Shown piece after piece: positions 21,395-29,865 of a DNA stretch of 64,000 bases. Below the pieces are notes generated by a model that saw only the letters and a program-made list of their open reading frames with translations, made no database searches and was not told the origin of the DNA. Made by a program: the position numbers and the translations under genes. Position 1 is the stretch's first letter. Each line of letters begins with the position of its first letter. This DNA is from an uncultured Paracoccaceae bacterium (GTDB lineage: Bacteria > Pseudomonadota > Alphaproteobacteria > Rhodobacterales > Rhodobacteraceae). The stretch is taken from assembly GCA_947493145.1 (NCBI GenBank), contig CANLPZ010000001.1, positions 1,206,501 to 1,270,500 of the forward strand. The letters run 5' to 3'.

Positions 21395-21676
21395 ATGACA
21401 CGCTTTCTTTCATATCTAATGGCTTTTGCCGTAGCTGCGACGACAGCCCAATCCGCTTGTTATGCCGACTACAAGGCAAAACAGAACGATCCGTTGCGCC
21501 TGCATTATGGTGTAATTGAGTTAAACGGCGCCTGTGCTGTCGCCGAAGCTGCCCCCGAAATTCAAACACGTATTGCTGTCGACGGATGGACAGTTTTAAC
21601 CGTGTTGACGGTGTTCGATGGCAGCCAACTGGAACAAAGGAAAGAAAGTGCTGGCGAATTTTTCCTCCGCTACTGA
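21395..21676 (+). CDS. Small exported protein of unknown function
   Basis: A 93-residue protein from the ATG at 21395. It begins with a signal peptide (LSYLMAFAVAATTAQSA) and has two Cys in the mature part (CYADY and GACAV) that could form a disulfide. The sequence LRLHYGVIELNGAC is compatible with a small beta-structured domain. Its last 29 bases overlap the GTG start of the next gene, so the two are probably translationally coupled and may act together. Function unknown. Confidence 0.7.
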   Translation: MTRFLSYLMAFAVAATTAQSACYADYKAKQNDPLRLHYGVIELNGACAVAEAAPEIQTRIAVDGWTVLTVLTVFDGSQLEQRKESAGEFFLRY

Positions 21677-22352
21677 GGCGCGAAAATCAGGCAACCGATT
21701 TGTAAGAATTGGCATCGCAGCGATTGTTGCAGTGCTTTTGCTTTTTGCCATGATTTTGTTGCTCAGCTTGCCCGACGCAAATGCATTCGATACGCGGGTC
21801 GAACAATTGTTCATTGAAAACGCTGATTTGACATCGAACGCTGAAATCAAACTGTTAGAAATCTTAGCACAATCTGGAACTGCGTTCAGTGACACCTTGG
21901 CGTCCTATCGATTTCTTATCTTCGTACTTTTGGTGTTTTCGACGGCTCTTTTGGTGGCTGCATTGGTTTTTTTGGTGATGCTCGTGGCAATGAACCGTCG
22001 CATGGCGCAAATTGAACAATCTGGAATACAGGTGAGCTCCCTTGCAATCGCACGTGACGAAAAAACAGTTTATCTAAACAATATGGCGTTCAAGCTAACC
22101 GACGCGGCAATGGAAACCCTATCTGTTCTGGCTGAGGCGCGTATGGACGACGACATTTTATCAGGTTCCGAAATCGAAGGCGTCATTTCCGGGCGCAACG
22201 CAGCCGATTGCGAAGAGGCCGCTGGCGCCACGCGAATAAAACGTTTGCGCGACGCACTGGGCAATCAAATGGTGTCAGAGCTTTTGATTAAAAACATTGC
22301 GCGCCACGGATATATGTTGGCAATCGACAAAGATGTCATAAAAATGGACTAG
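21648..22352 (+). CDS. Membrane-anchored protein with C-terminal winged-helix-like domain
   Basis: The 234-residue product has two transmembrane helices (about residues 17-41 and 85-110) with a short periplasmic loop between them, then a cytoplasmic C-terminal domain. The last 95 residues resemble the OmpR/ToxR winged helix: YLNNMAFKLTDAAMETLSVL (strands and first helix), then RIKRLRDALG and IKNIARHGYMLAID, like the RLRRKL...TVRGxGYxL ending of that family. The order, membrane first and wing last, is the reverse of ToxR. I chose the GTG at 21648 because AAAGGAAAG precedes it; an ATG at 21618 would add ten residues. Regulatory function is inferred. Confidence 0.65.
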   Translation: MLANFSSATEARKSGNRFVRIGIAAIVAVLLLFAMILLLSLPDANAFDTRVEQLFIENADLTSNAEIKLLEILAQSGTAFSDTLASYRFLIFVLLVFSTALLVAALVFLVMLVAMNRRMAQIEQSGIQVSSLAIARDEKTVYLNNMAFKLTDAAMETLSVLAEARMDDDILSGSEIEGVISGRNAADCEEAAGATRIKRLRDALGNQMVSELLIKNIARHGYMLAIDKDVIKMD

Positions 22353-22379
22353 GGTCAGAAGGCTTTATCGCGGACAAGC

Positions 22380-23465
22380 TTGGACAACCTGTCAGAGTGG
22401 CGTTACAAATACGAAAATGGTAATTTTGGGATCACGTCTTTGACTAACTCACCTAAACGCCCGCTCACCTTGCGCGATGTTTCCGAAGCTTCAGGCGTCA
22501 GCGAAATGACAGTTAGCCGCGTTTTGCGAAATCGCGGCGATGTCAGCGAGGCGACCCGCGAAAAAGTCCTGAATGCGTCAAAAGCTTTGGGATACGTACC
22601 AAACAAAATCGCCGGCGCATTGGCATCTCAACGGGTGAATTTAGTTGCGGTCATCATTCCATCGCTTGGCAACATGGTATTTCCGGAAGTCATGACAGGC
22701 ATTTCTCAAGTGTTGGAAGACACCGATCTGCAACCTGTTGTTGGCGTCACGGACTATTTGCCGGAAAAGGAAGAAAAAGTTCTGTACGAAATGCTATCAT
22801 GGCGCCCGTCTGGTGTGATCATAGCTGGGTTAGAACATTCAGACGCATCGCATGCCATGCTCGAAAACGCAGGTATTCCCGTTGTCGAAATTATGGACGT
22901 CGATGGTCCAGCCATTGACCACTGTGTTGGGATTTCTCACCGTCGCGCGGGTCGGAAAATGGCCAAGCAAATTGTCAAATCTGGCTATCAAAACATCGGA
23001 TTTTTGGGAACAAAAATGCCGTTGGATCACCGCGCACGAAAACGGTTCGAAGGTTTCACAGAAACGCTGGCGAAAAACGGTGTCGAAATTGCGGACCAAG
23101 AGTTCTATAGTGGTGGTTCAGCCTTGGCCAAAGGGCGTGAAATGACCGCAGCGATGTTGAAACGTTCCCCTAATCTGGATTGTTTGTATTTTTCCAACGA
23201 TATGATCGGTGCTGGCGGCCTACTTTATCTTTTGGAAAATAACTACGACATTCCAGGGCAAATTGGGTTGGCGGGTTTCAACGGTGTTGAAATGCTTGAT
23301 GGGCTGCCAATACAGCTTGCGACGATGGACGCGTGTAGGAATGAAATCGGACAAAACGCGGCGCAGATTATCGTGGAAACACTTGCTGCCGAAACGCCAA
23401 TGGAATCAAAATGCCTCGAACTCAGCCCGAAAATTTCATTAGGCAAGACGCTCAAACGGCGCTGA
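22380..23465 (+). CDS. LacI family transcriptional regulator
   Basis: A protein of up to 361 residues. The helix-turn-helix with hinge (TLRDVSEASGVSEMTVSRVL) begins near residue 29 and is followed by a periplasmic-binding-protein-like ligand domain (VNLVAVIIPSLGNMVFPEVM, ending ELSPKISLGKTLKR). The closing segment resembles regulators of gluconate or similar sugar acids, but the ligand is not certain and no sugar-use genes are adjacent. The start is uncertain: TTG at 22380 gives an unusual 25-residue extension, while TTG at 22440 gives a typical N-terminus. Confidence 0.9.
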   Translation: MDNLSEWRYKYENGNFGITSLTNSPKRPLTLRDVSEASGVSEMTVSRVLRNRGDVSEATREKVLNASKALGYVPNKIAGALASQRVNLVAVIIPSLGNMVFPEVMTGISQVLEDTDLQPVVGVTDYLPEKEEKVLYEMLSWRPSGVIIAGLEHSDASHAMLENAGIPVVEIMDVDGPAIDHCVGISHRRAGRKMAKQIVKSGYQNIGFLGTKMPLDHRARKRFEGFTETLAKNGVEIADQEFYSGGSALAKGREMTAAMLKRSPNLDCLYFSNDMIGAGGLLYLLENNYDIPGQIGLAGFNGVEMLDGLPIQLATMDACRNEIGQNAAQIIVETLAAETPMESKCLELSPKISLGKTLKRR

Positions 23466-23517
23466 ATTAAGTGTAAAATGGGGTCTGATTACCAATGTCA
23501 GGTGCCACTCATTCGAG

Positions 23518-23850
23518 TTACGCCAATGAAATTTCTGATACAGGAGGCACATTCGATGCCTCCAAGATATCAATAATGCGCGTCTTGTCCTTCACCTCAT
23601 CACAAAGCGCCCAAAAGGTTGGGGCGACGGCCTGACGCAACTCAACAGTTGCCGAACCCTAGGCTTTGAATATTCAAGGTTCTCCATAATAGTCCCATTG
23701 TCCAGTTGAAGATCGGCGGCAATCTCTTCGATTGCTCGTTTCACTGTTGCAGCGACTGTATTTCTGAAAACTAAGGGCGCCAACAGCCCCCGAACGTCTT
23801 CAACCAGTAAGATTAAATCTGATCTGAAATCCCTGCCTTTTACCACGCGG
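23518..23850 (-). pseudogene. Broken, unrecognised gene (frameshifted)
   Basis: The 574-base stretch between the LacI gene and the ABC-like gene holds no intact gene. On the minus strand a coding-like frame (SDLILLVEDVRGLLAPLVFR to IMENLEYSK, about 23850-23680) breaks off and continues in another frame as ELRQAVAPTFWALCDEVKDK and NVPPVSEISLA, ending at a TAA (23518-23520). The two pieces read as one protein with a single-base frameshift near 23675. Upstream pieces are also broken. I do not recognise the family. Nothing else is visible in 23466-24039. Confidence 0.45.
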
Positions 23851-24039
23851 ACTGAAATTCAAACCATCGTGTAAATGCACATCAAAATAACGTATTACCT
23901 TTACGCATCCTGATGCGCGTGTTGTTTTCGTGCCATTCTTCGGAACGTCCATGTCCAACAACGAATGGAAAAGTTCTAGGCGGCCAAAATGCCTGACGAC
24001 GGACAATGACAAGCAAATCGGAGCGCGCAACTTACGTTT

Positions 24040-26019
24040 TTACACTCGCGCAATCGCATTCGTTCTCTTGTTGGCATCTTTGGGTTTTCTCGGGTCATAT
24101 GTTTCAATTTTTACCGAAATAACACGTTGATCATGTTCTATTGTTTGATCAAATTCCGAGCAGTCCATAAACACTTTTGCTAATGGCGATTTTCGCCGCG
24201 AATTGTTTGTCGCCTCTTGTCGTGCCCGTTCCAATATACCTGAAGAAACCATTGTCTCTCGGTCCCTCATTTTCACCAAACAATACCCTTCAAAATGCTT
24301 AAATTCAAAACTGACCGTGTCTGCTTGAACTGCGTCCGTTGTCTGGCACGTAAACGCAAGCAACTCAGCAAAAATTGAGCAAACTTTTCGACGGTTCGCT
24401 TCGTCGCCATCACGTTTAAAGTGTGACCTTACCCAGCTTTCCAAATTTTCTTCAGCGTCAAGTTGGCGAACGGACACAAATCGCGCCCATCCAGACGACA
24501 TTCGCCGTCGAATTTCATCCGCCGGTCCATAGTCGACGATGCGCCCCTGCTGTAAAACTAAAAAATTATTGCATAGCTCCAAGATCGATCGGCTCTCACT
24601 CACGATTACAAAACTTCGACCTGCGCTGGATTCATTTTGAAGTCTCGAAACAACCGCCCCTAACAGCTTTTCTGATGCGCCATCTTCGGGCCGATCAATC
24701 AAGTATAGGGCGGGGCTTAGTAAAAATGCGCGCGCCAAACTTAGTGCTTTGGAAGCAGACGTTGGAAGGAAGGATGCATCTTTTGTTTCACAAATTTCGG
24801 CAACTGCGTCCGCAGAAAACACAAGTTGTTCCAGAATTCGCTTCCCTCGCGTTTCCAAATTTCCGGGGTCGAAGCAGGTTAAATTGTTCAATCCAGAAGA
24901 AGCCAACATCTTGGGGTTCGCCTCCACAAAAACAGCTGGAATGTTTTGTTGTTTCAGCGACCGCTGCCAAAGGTTCAAACCATTGTAAGAAACGCGTCCA
25001 CTCACGGTTAGCCCTGTCAAGCCAAACGGGTCAACAATGGCTTTTTGAAGCAATGTTTTTCCACTGTTCGAATCGCCAATCACACCAACAATGGATCCCG
25101 GCGCAATCGTGAAAGATACATCAGACAGAAGCGTTCGGCCGTCATTGGATTTCACAGTTAAGCCGTCTACGCACAACCCTTGCAATTCCAAAGGATCTGT
25201 TTGCGGATGGGTGGCAGGATCTTGCAAAACTTGCCTTGCCTCCAACGATGGATTTTCACGACGCTGCAGAAAATCACTTGCAAAATTCAAAATCCAAAAA
25301 CTGGATATCAATGCTGAAATAGCAACGGCCACCACCGCATTTTGGTTGAGTATATCAAAGCTGGTTAACCAGCTCGAAATTCCGAGCGTCAGAACAAAAC
25401 ATAAAATCGCGCCAGAGATCACAACAACTTGGTTGAGCGCATTCGAGGTGGCTGTTTCATTTGCGAAGCTCAAACCAACTGAATCTCGACCAGACAGAAT
25501 CGAAATAGCTTCTCCTTTGTTAAAGTCCCATAGAGGTTCACGTTTCGGGAAACGCTCATACCAGTACAAAAATGATGCACCAGCAACGCAGGTCAATGGA
25601 ATGGCCAGACCAATTGCCAAATGCACGTAGCTAAGTAAAATGAAAATCACGCTGCCGACACCTGCAAAGGCGAGCTTTACATTAATTTCGCGTGCTTTGC
25701 GAAAGCCAGCGAGTGACTTCGCGTGAGCATACTCAAAAACAAAATAACCAATGATAGGAACGCAGCCAATCAAGGTAAGTGCGGGACTATAAGCAGTGTT
25801 TCGTTCTTCGATCACAAGCGTTTGAAAATAGATGGTTAAAACCGGGATAGAAAGAACGCACAAAGCCGCTCCCACCGCGAAAAAATAGGACACAAATCGC
25901 GTCCAATCAGGCATACCTCTGTCCATCATTTTTAAAATCTCACCTGTCGCATGTCCGGTTTGGGACGTCACAGACGTTTGGGTGGCATTTTCGTCAGAGA
26001 AACTGTCCTCATTGCTCAT
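24040..26019 (-). CDS. ABC exporter-like membrane protein with degenerate ATPase domain
   Basis: A 659-residue protein with the layout of a half-size ABC exporter: about five to six membrane helices (residues 40-250), then a nucleotide-binding domain (280-510) and a 135-residue C-terminal extension. Walker A is intact (GDSNSGKT, 315-322), but the Q-loop Gln is Glu (VEANP), the LSGGQ signature reads LPTSA, Walker B is LIDRP with Arg instead of the catalytic Glu, and the switch His is Glu (VSESR). It may bind but hardly hydrolyse ATP. I start at 26019, eight bases after AGAAGGG; the ATG at 26037 would add six residues. Divergent from the DUF3131 gene. Transport of a polymer or a regulatory role are both possible. 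Confidence 0.8.
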   Translation of the reverse strand: MSNEDSFSDENATQTSVTSQTGHATGEILKMMDRGMPDWTRFVSYFFAVGAALCVLSIPVLTIYFQTLVIEERNTAYSPALTLIGCVPIIGYFVFEYAHAKSLAGFRKAREINVKLAFAGVGSVIFILLSYVHLAIGLAIPLTCVAGASFLYWYERFPKREPLWDFNKGEAISILSGRDSVGLSFANETATSNALNQVVVISGAILCFVLTLGISSWLTSFDILNQNAVVAVAISALISSFWILNFASDFLQRRENPSLEARQVLQDPATHPQTDPLELQGLCVDGLTVKSNDGRTLLSDVSFTIAPGSIVGVIGDSNSGKTLLQKAIVDPFGLTGLTVSGRVSYNGLNLWQRSLKQQNIPAVFVEANPKMLASSGLNNLTCFDPGNLETRGKRILEQLVFSADAVAEICETKDASFLPTSASKALSLARAFLLSPALYLIDRPEDGASEKLLGAVVSRLQNESSAGRSFVIVSESRSILELCNNFLVLQQGRIVDYGPADEIRRRMSSGWARFVSVRQLDAEENLESWVRSHFKRDGDEANRRKVCSIFAELLAFTCQTTDAVQADTVSFEFKHFEGYCLVKMRDRETMVSSGILERARQEATNNSRRKSPLAKVFMDCSEFDQTIEHDQRVISVKIETYDPRKPKDANKRTNAIARV

Positions 26020-26190
26020 TTTTACAACCCTTCTCATGCAAGTGATGTATGATCAGCTAAAACGTCAAAGTTAATAAATTATTGTTTTAAAAAGATAAAA
26101 ATATTTGAATTGCAAATACAGGTTGTCAAAAAATTAACCCGCCGCGCGGTAGGGAATACAAAATCGATTCACCGTACAAAGGTTTTCTTG

Positions 26191-27879
26191 ATGATAAATC
26201 GCCACGGAAAAACACGAAAGTCAGCAGGTTTTAGCCTTTTTCTAATTGGATTCGTTCTCGTTGCTCTCGTCGTTTTACTTTATGGTGTCGGATCCTCAGC
26301 ACGCGCGCTTGTTCTTGCCCAAGCAGAAGACCCAATACCGATTTTTGCAGGTGGCGATCGTGACAAATTACCAGCACTCATGCGTGGAAACATTCCGGCA
26401 GCGACAACCAGCCGCGAAGATGGTAGCGCGCAAAGACAGAAGCCCCCGCGAATGTGTGAAATGGAATCCGATTACTTTGAAAAGCTCGATCGTGGTTTGA
26501 ATGTAAAAGCTGGGTATACCCTGCGAAACGAGTATGTTCGAAAGTACCGTGATCGACGCGGTTTCCTGACAGAAAGAGAAATGACAGCTGCCAAAACAGC
26601 TTGGCTCTACTTCGAAAACTTTACCCAAGAAACAACTGGCTTGGCCAATTCGGTCGGAAACTACCCATCGACGACGCTTTGGGACACGGCATCTTATATG
26701 GCCGGTCTCGTGTCCGCCTATGAGCTTTGCCTCATCGAGAAACCTGAATTTGACCGCCGTATAACGCTGCTTTTAACCACGATTAAAGGGCTGGAATTAT
26801 TTCGCAAAGAACTTCCGAACAAAGTTTATCACACCAAAACTGGCGCAAAAGTTGATTACACCAACAAACCTGGCGAAATCGGCTTTTCTGCGCTCGACAT
26901 TGGTCGGTTCCTTGTATGGATGCGGATAATTAAAAATCGCTACCCTTACCTCGCCAACACCGTAGACTCCGTATTGCTGAAATGGGATTTTTCCAACGCT
27001 GTCAGCGACGAAGGATTGTTGTACGGAGCTTTCGTCGACAAGGAATCTGGAGAGACCGTTTATTCGCAAGAAGGCCGGCTTGGGTATGAGGAATACGCTG
27101 CAAAAGGTTTCGCGTTGTGGGGCTTCAAGACGTTATTGGCGCACCGTGCTGAACCTTTCCTGACAGCAAGTATTTTCGGCGTTCAGGTTCCTTATGACGG
27201 TCGAGACCCTCGCATTTTTCATTCGCAAAACTACGTTGTAACTGAATCTTATCTTCAAGACGGGTTGGAACTCGGGTTTGACTTGCCGCACGATGACAGT
27301 ACCCCAGAGTTCGTTCATTCCGATGGCTGGCGTGCAGAATTCGCTGACCGGATTTACGAAGTTCAGGAAAACCGATGGCGACGTACTGGGTTCATGACAG
27401 CTCGTTCTGAACACAACGTCAAAGGCCCACCCTATTTCACATACGACACCATTTTTTCAGACGGTTATCCTTGGAACACTGTCACCCCGAGAGGAGATTA
27501 TGTCCCCGATCACGCGGCTGTTGCTGCCAAAGCCGCGCTTGGGCTTTGGGCGCTGTGGGAAACCGAATACACCGATGTTTTATACGAAGCCATCATTGAA
27601 CTTTTTGAGCCTGAGACCGGAATGTTCGAGGGTCTGTATGAACGTGGGCAAGGACGTGTAGAAATTTTCACCGCTAACAACAATGGGATTATTTTGACGT
27701 CGCTTCTTCACAAAGTACAAGGAACGATTTTGACCCCATACACTGGCGATACCGAAGTTTGGTACACCGCATATCGCGATCAAGACATTCGCGTACGCCG
27801 TAATTATCCGGACCCGCCACAAAAGGACGACTGGCTTCCAGCGCTTCGACACTCAATACAAGAAAAGGCTGATTTCTGA
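26191..27879 (+). CDS. DUF3131 domain-containing membrane-anchored protein
   Basis: A 562-residue protein with an N-terminal signal anchor (FSLFLIGFVLVALVVLLYGV), a short linker, and a periplasmic DUF3131 domain from about residue 120 to the C-terminus. The domain shows TAWLYFENFTQETTGLANSV, YPSTTLWDTASY, LPNKVYHT, SALDIGRFLVWMRI and QEGRLGYEEYAAKGFALWG. DUF3131 looks like an all-helical toroid of the kind seen in polysaccharide-active enzymes; conserved Asp/Glu/Tyr in these motifs could be catalytic. A paralogue lies at 29847-31166. The frame is open to an upstream TTG at 26110, but ATG 26191 gives a normal anchor. It overlaps the next gene by one base (TGATG). Confidence 0.85.
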   Translation: MINRHGKTRKSAGFSLFLIGFVLVALVVLLYGVGSSARALVLAQAEDPIPIFAGGDRDKLPALMRGNIPAATTSREDGSAQRQKPPRMCEMESDYFEKLDRGLNVKAGYTLRNEYVRKYRDRRGFLTEREMTAAKTAWLYFENFTQETTGLANSVGNYPSTTLWDTASYMAGLVSAYELCLIEKPEFDRRITLLLTTIKGLELFRKELPNKVYHTKTGAKVDYTNKPGEIGFSALDIGRFLVWMRIIKNRYPYLANTVDSVLLKWDFSNAVSDEGLLYGAFVDKESGETVYSQEGRLGYEEYAAKGFALWGFKTLLAHRAEPFLTASIFGVQVPYDGRDPRIFHSQNYVVTESYLQDGLELGFDLPHDDSTPEFVHSDGWRAEFADRIYEVQENRWRRTGFMTARSEHNVKGPPYFTYDTIFSDGYPWNTVTPRGDYVPDHAAVAAKAALGLWALWETEYTDVLYEAIIELFEPETGMFEGLYERGQGRVEIFTANNNGIILTSLLHKVQGTILTPYTGDTEVWYTAYRDQDIRVRRNYPDPPQKDDWLPALRHSIQEKADF

Positions 27880-29216
27880 TGACTATTAAACATTTTTCGG
27901 GGCTATCAATTTTGAGCATTTACTTGTTTAGCAGTTCACTAACCAGTGCACAAACAGATCCAAATACCTTTACTCCAGACAATGCAATTTTGGATACCTC
28001 CATTTCCTTTGCTATCGGCGCTCAAGAAGCTCAGCAATCGCTCCGATCGAGTTTTGGTTGGGCGACATTTCAGGAAGGCTTGGTCGAAGGCGTATATTTT
28101 CGTTTTGATCCGGATGGGTACGCCAGATTTTCGCCAAGCCCGCGTTTGGACACAAATGTATTCGAAGTGACTTGCACCCCAAGAACATTCAGTTGCACTG
28201 GTCAAAAGGGTTCAATGGTGTTGTCCACAAACGCAAAAAATAAAATTCTCGTAAGTTTGGCAGAACTACAAGACGGTGATCGTCTATTCGTTTCCGACGG
28301 AACACAGGAAATCGAGGCCCCCGCTCGCATTCTTGAACCGCTTATCCCTCAGCTTGAAGCGTTACTATCGGCCGGAGGTGACCTAATCATCAAGCGCGGA
28401 GAAACCGTAATTGAAACAATTTCATTAACTGGGTTTTCCTCTGTTGTAGCCTATTTACGCTGGGTTGCGGCAAGACAAGACTATTCCGTTTTACCGCGTG
28501 ACTGGCCCATCCCGAACGCCTCACCAAACGGTCAAGCCGCAACTATAGCAAGTCCAACAAATTGGAGAAATCAAAATCAGCCATTGATCGTAGTTGATCA
28601 ATCAACCATTGCTCCGCTTCCGACTGTGGCGATTTCTAAAAACGACGAAGGAATCGAAAAAGTACAAGACGAGTTACAGGAAATTAGAGAACTCCTGTCT
28701 CAAACCTCAAACCCGGTTTCCAAGGTAGACATGGAATTGGGGCAAACTGACAATAAATCATTATCTGATCCTGCTGCTGAAAACTTGGTTCAATTGAGCT
28801 TACGAATTTCAAAAATTGAAAATACACTCTCCGAAATTTCCTCCAAATTCAGCGATTTCGAAACGTCATTATCAAGCATCAATAACAATGGACTCAACAC
28901 ACATGAAACCCATGAACAGAAGATAGCGTTTTTAGTTGACGCGTTCGAAATCGACTCGGACACTGCGGACATGATTTTACAATCTGACGGTTCGAATACC
29001 CACGACGAAGCGCAGAAAATCAAACCCGATCCTTCAAATCATGACGACGTTTTGACACAAATTTTTGATCAGCTAGACATGGATCGCGATGTGGATTCAG
29101 TCGCGACCACAGATTTGCAGGTCGAGACGCAAACGTCTTCGAATTTGAACAGCCAAGACTACCAAAGCTTAACGAAATATTTTGCTTCTGTTTTTGATAG
29201 CTCGCTATCGAATTGA
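27879..29216 (+). CDS. Exported protein of unknown function with coiled-coil region
   Basis: A 445-residue protein with a signal peptide cleaved after TSA (about residue 24). The N-terminal domain (30-200) includes FGWATFQEGLVEGVYFRFDP and a segment with two Cys (VTCTPRTFSCTG), resembling invasion-associated locus B-like beta domains, though I am not sure of this. The second half is Ser/Asn/Asp-rich and contains two heptad-like stretches (IEKVQDELQEIRELLSQ and LSLRISKIENTLSEISSKF) likely to form coiled coils. It is translationally coupled to the DUF3131 gene, so a shared role in the polysaccharide system is likely. Confidence 0.75.
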   Translation: MTIKHFSGLSILSIYLFSSSLTSAQTDPNTFTPDNAILDTSISFAIGAQEAQQSLRSSFGWATFQEGLVEGVYFRFDPDGYARFSPSPRLDTNVFEVTCTPRTFSCTGQKGSMVLSTNAKNKILVSLAELQDGDRLFVSDGTQEIEAPARILEPLIPQLEALLSAGGDLIIKRGETVIETISLTGFSSVVAYLRWVAARQDYSVLPRDWPIPNASPNGQAATIASPTNWRNQNQPLIVVDQSTIAPLPTVAISKNDEGIEKVQDELQEIRELLSQTSNPVSKVDMELGQTDNKSLSDPAAENLVQLSLRISKIENTLSEISSKFSDFETSLSSINNNGLNTHETHEQKIAFLVDAFEIDSDTADMILQSDGSNTHDEAQKIKPDPSNHDDVLTQIFDQLDMDRDVDSVATTDLQVETQTSSNLNSQDYQSLTKYFASVFDSSLSN

Positions 29217-29244
29217 TTTTTCACTCTCGCACGTGCGATCGCAA

Positions 29245-29865
29245 TTAATTTTGAGGAACTGTAACATTAACGGAGTGTTTCGAACGCACCTCGATGTGAT
29301 CATCTTGTAAAAACTGTACTCTAACAATTACGCTTTCGAGCTCGCAGTAAACTTGTTCCACTCCTCGTCTCGCGGGCGCGAATTTAGTTGCTCGAAATTT
29401 ACATCTAGAAACGTCATAAGATCGCCATTTTTCTAAGAAATCACGGAAATCAAATTGGGCTTGGCCTTGGTAGTTCCTTTTCCCACGATTGATTAAGCTA
29501 ATATCCAAAACGTTCCAGGCATCAAGCAAGTTGTTGAGACATTTTTCCTGTGTCCCTGAGAATTCGACAGCAGTAGAATTTTCGTCCAAACATAACTTAA
29601 CAAACTCTTGAGAGCATTCGGCAGCATTCGTGTTGTCGTTAAGGCAAAGTGCTATTTGAACCGCATCGACTGTTTCTGCAGCTAAAGGATTTGTGAAGAC
29701 CGTAGAACTAGACAAAACAAAGACAGCAACCAATTTTGCTCTAACAAAACGCTGAGCAATTAGTGTCGTGCGCCGCAATTTCTTTGCAACGCAAAACGGT
29801 TTATTCACAGCACAGTTTTGGTCAATGATGTGATTGTGGAACAGACTCAATTTTCGACCGACCAA
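29245..29865 (-). CDS. Exported LprI-like Cys-rich protein
   Basis: The mature part has the spacing of LprI/DUF1311-type domains: Cys pairs, a central LDISLINRGKRNYQGQAQFD region, then FLEKWRSYDVSRCKF and QVYCELESVIVRVQFL. LprI proteins bind lysozyme or related glycan-active proteins, so a glycan context fits. The start is uncertain: a TTG at 29865 (206 residues) overlaps the upstream DUF3131 gene by 19 bases; a GTG at 29808 or a TTG at 29778 would give a more typical signal peptide ending in PLAA. The last gene of the minus-strand operon. Confidence 0.6.
   Translation of the reverse strand: MVGRKLSLFHNHIIDQNCAVNKPFCVAKKLRRTTLIAQRFVRAKLVAVFVLSSSTVFTNPLAAETVDAVQIALCLNDNTNAAECSQEFVKLCLDENSTAVEFSGTQEKCLNNLLDAWNVLDISLINRGKRNYQGQAQFDFRDFLEKWRSYDVSRCKFRATKFAPARRGVEQVYCELESVIVRVQFLQDDHIEVRSKHSVNVTVPQN

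Noticed and set aside
23471..23510. Terminal inverted repeat of an insertion sequence (GTAAAATGGGGTCTGATT)
   Set aside because: No matching inverted copy or transposase was found within the nearby sequence.
23466..24039. Attachment-site repeat of the tRNA-Lys 3' end at the far border of the polysaccharide region
   Set aside because: I compared the T-arm and acceptor sequence by eye and found no convincing match, and there is no integrase.
29227..29238. 12-base palindrome TCGCACGTGCGA between convergent genes
   Set aside because: Too short to claim as a terminator: no loop and no T-run follows.
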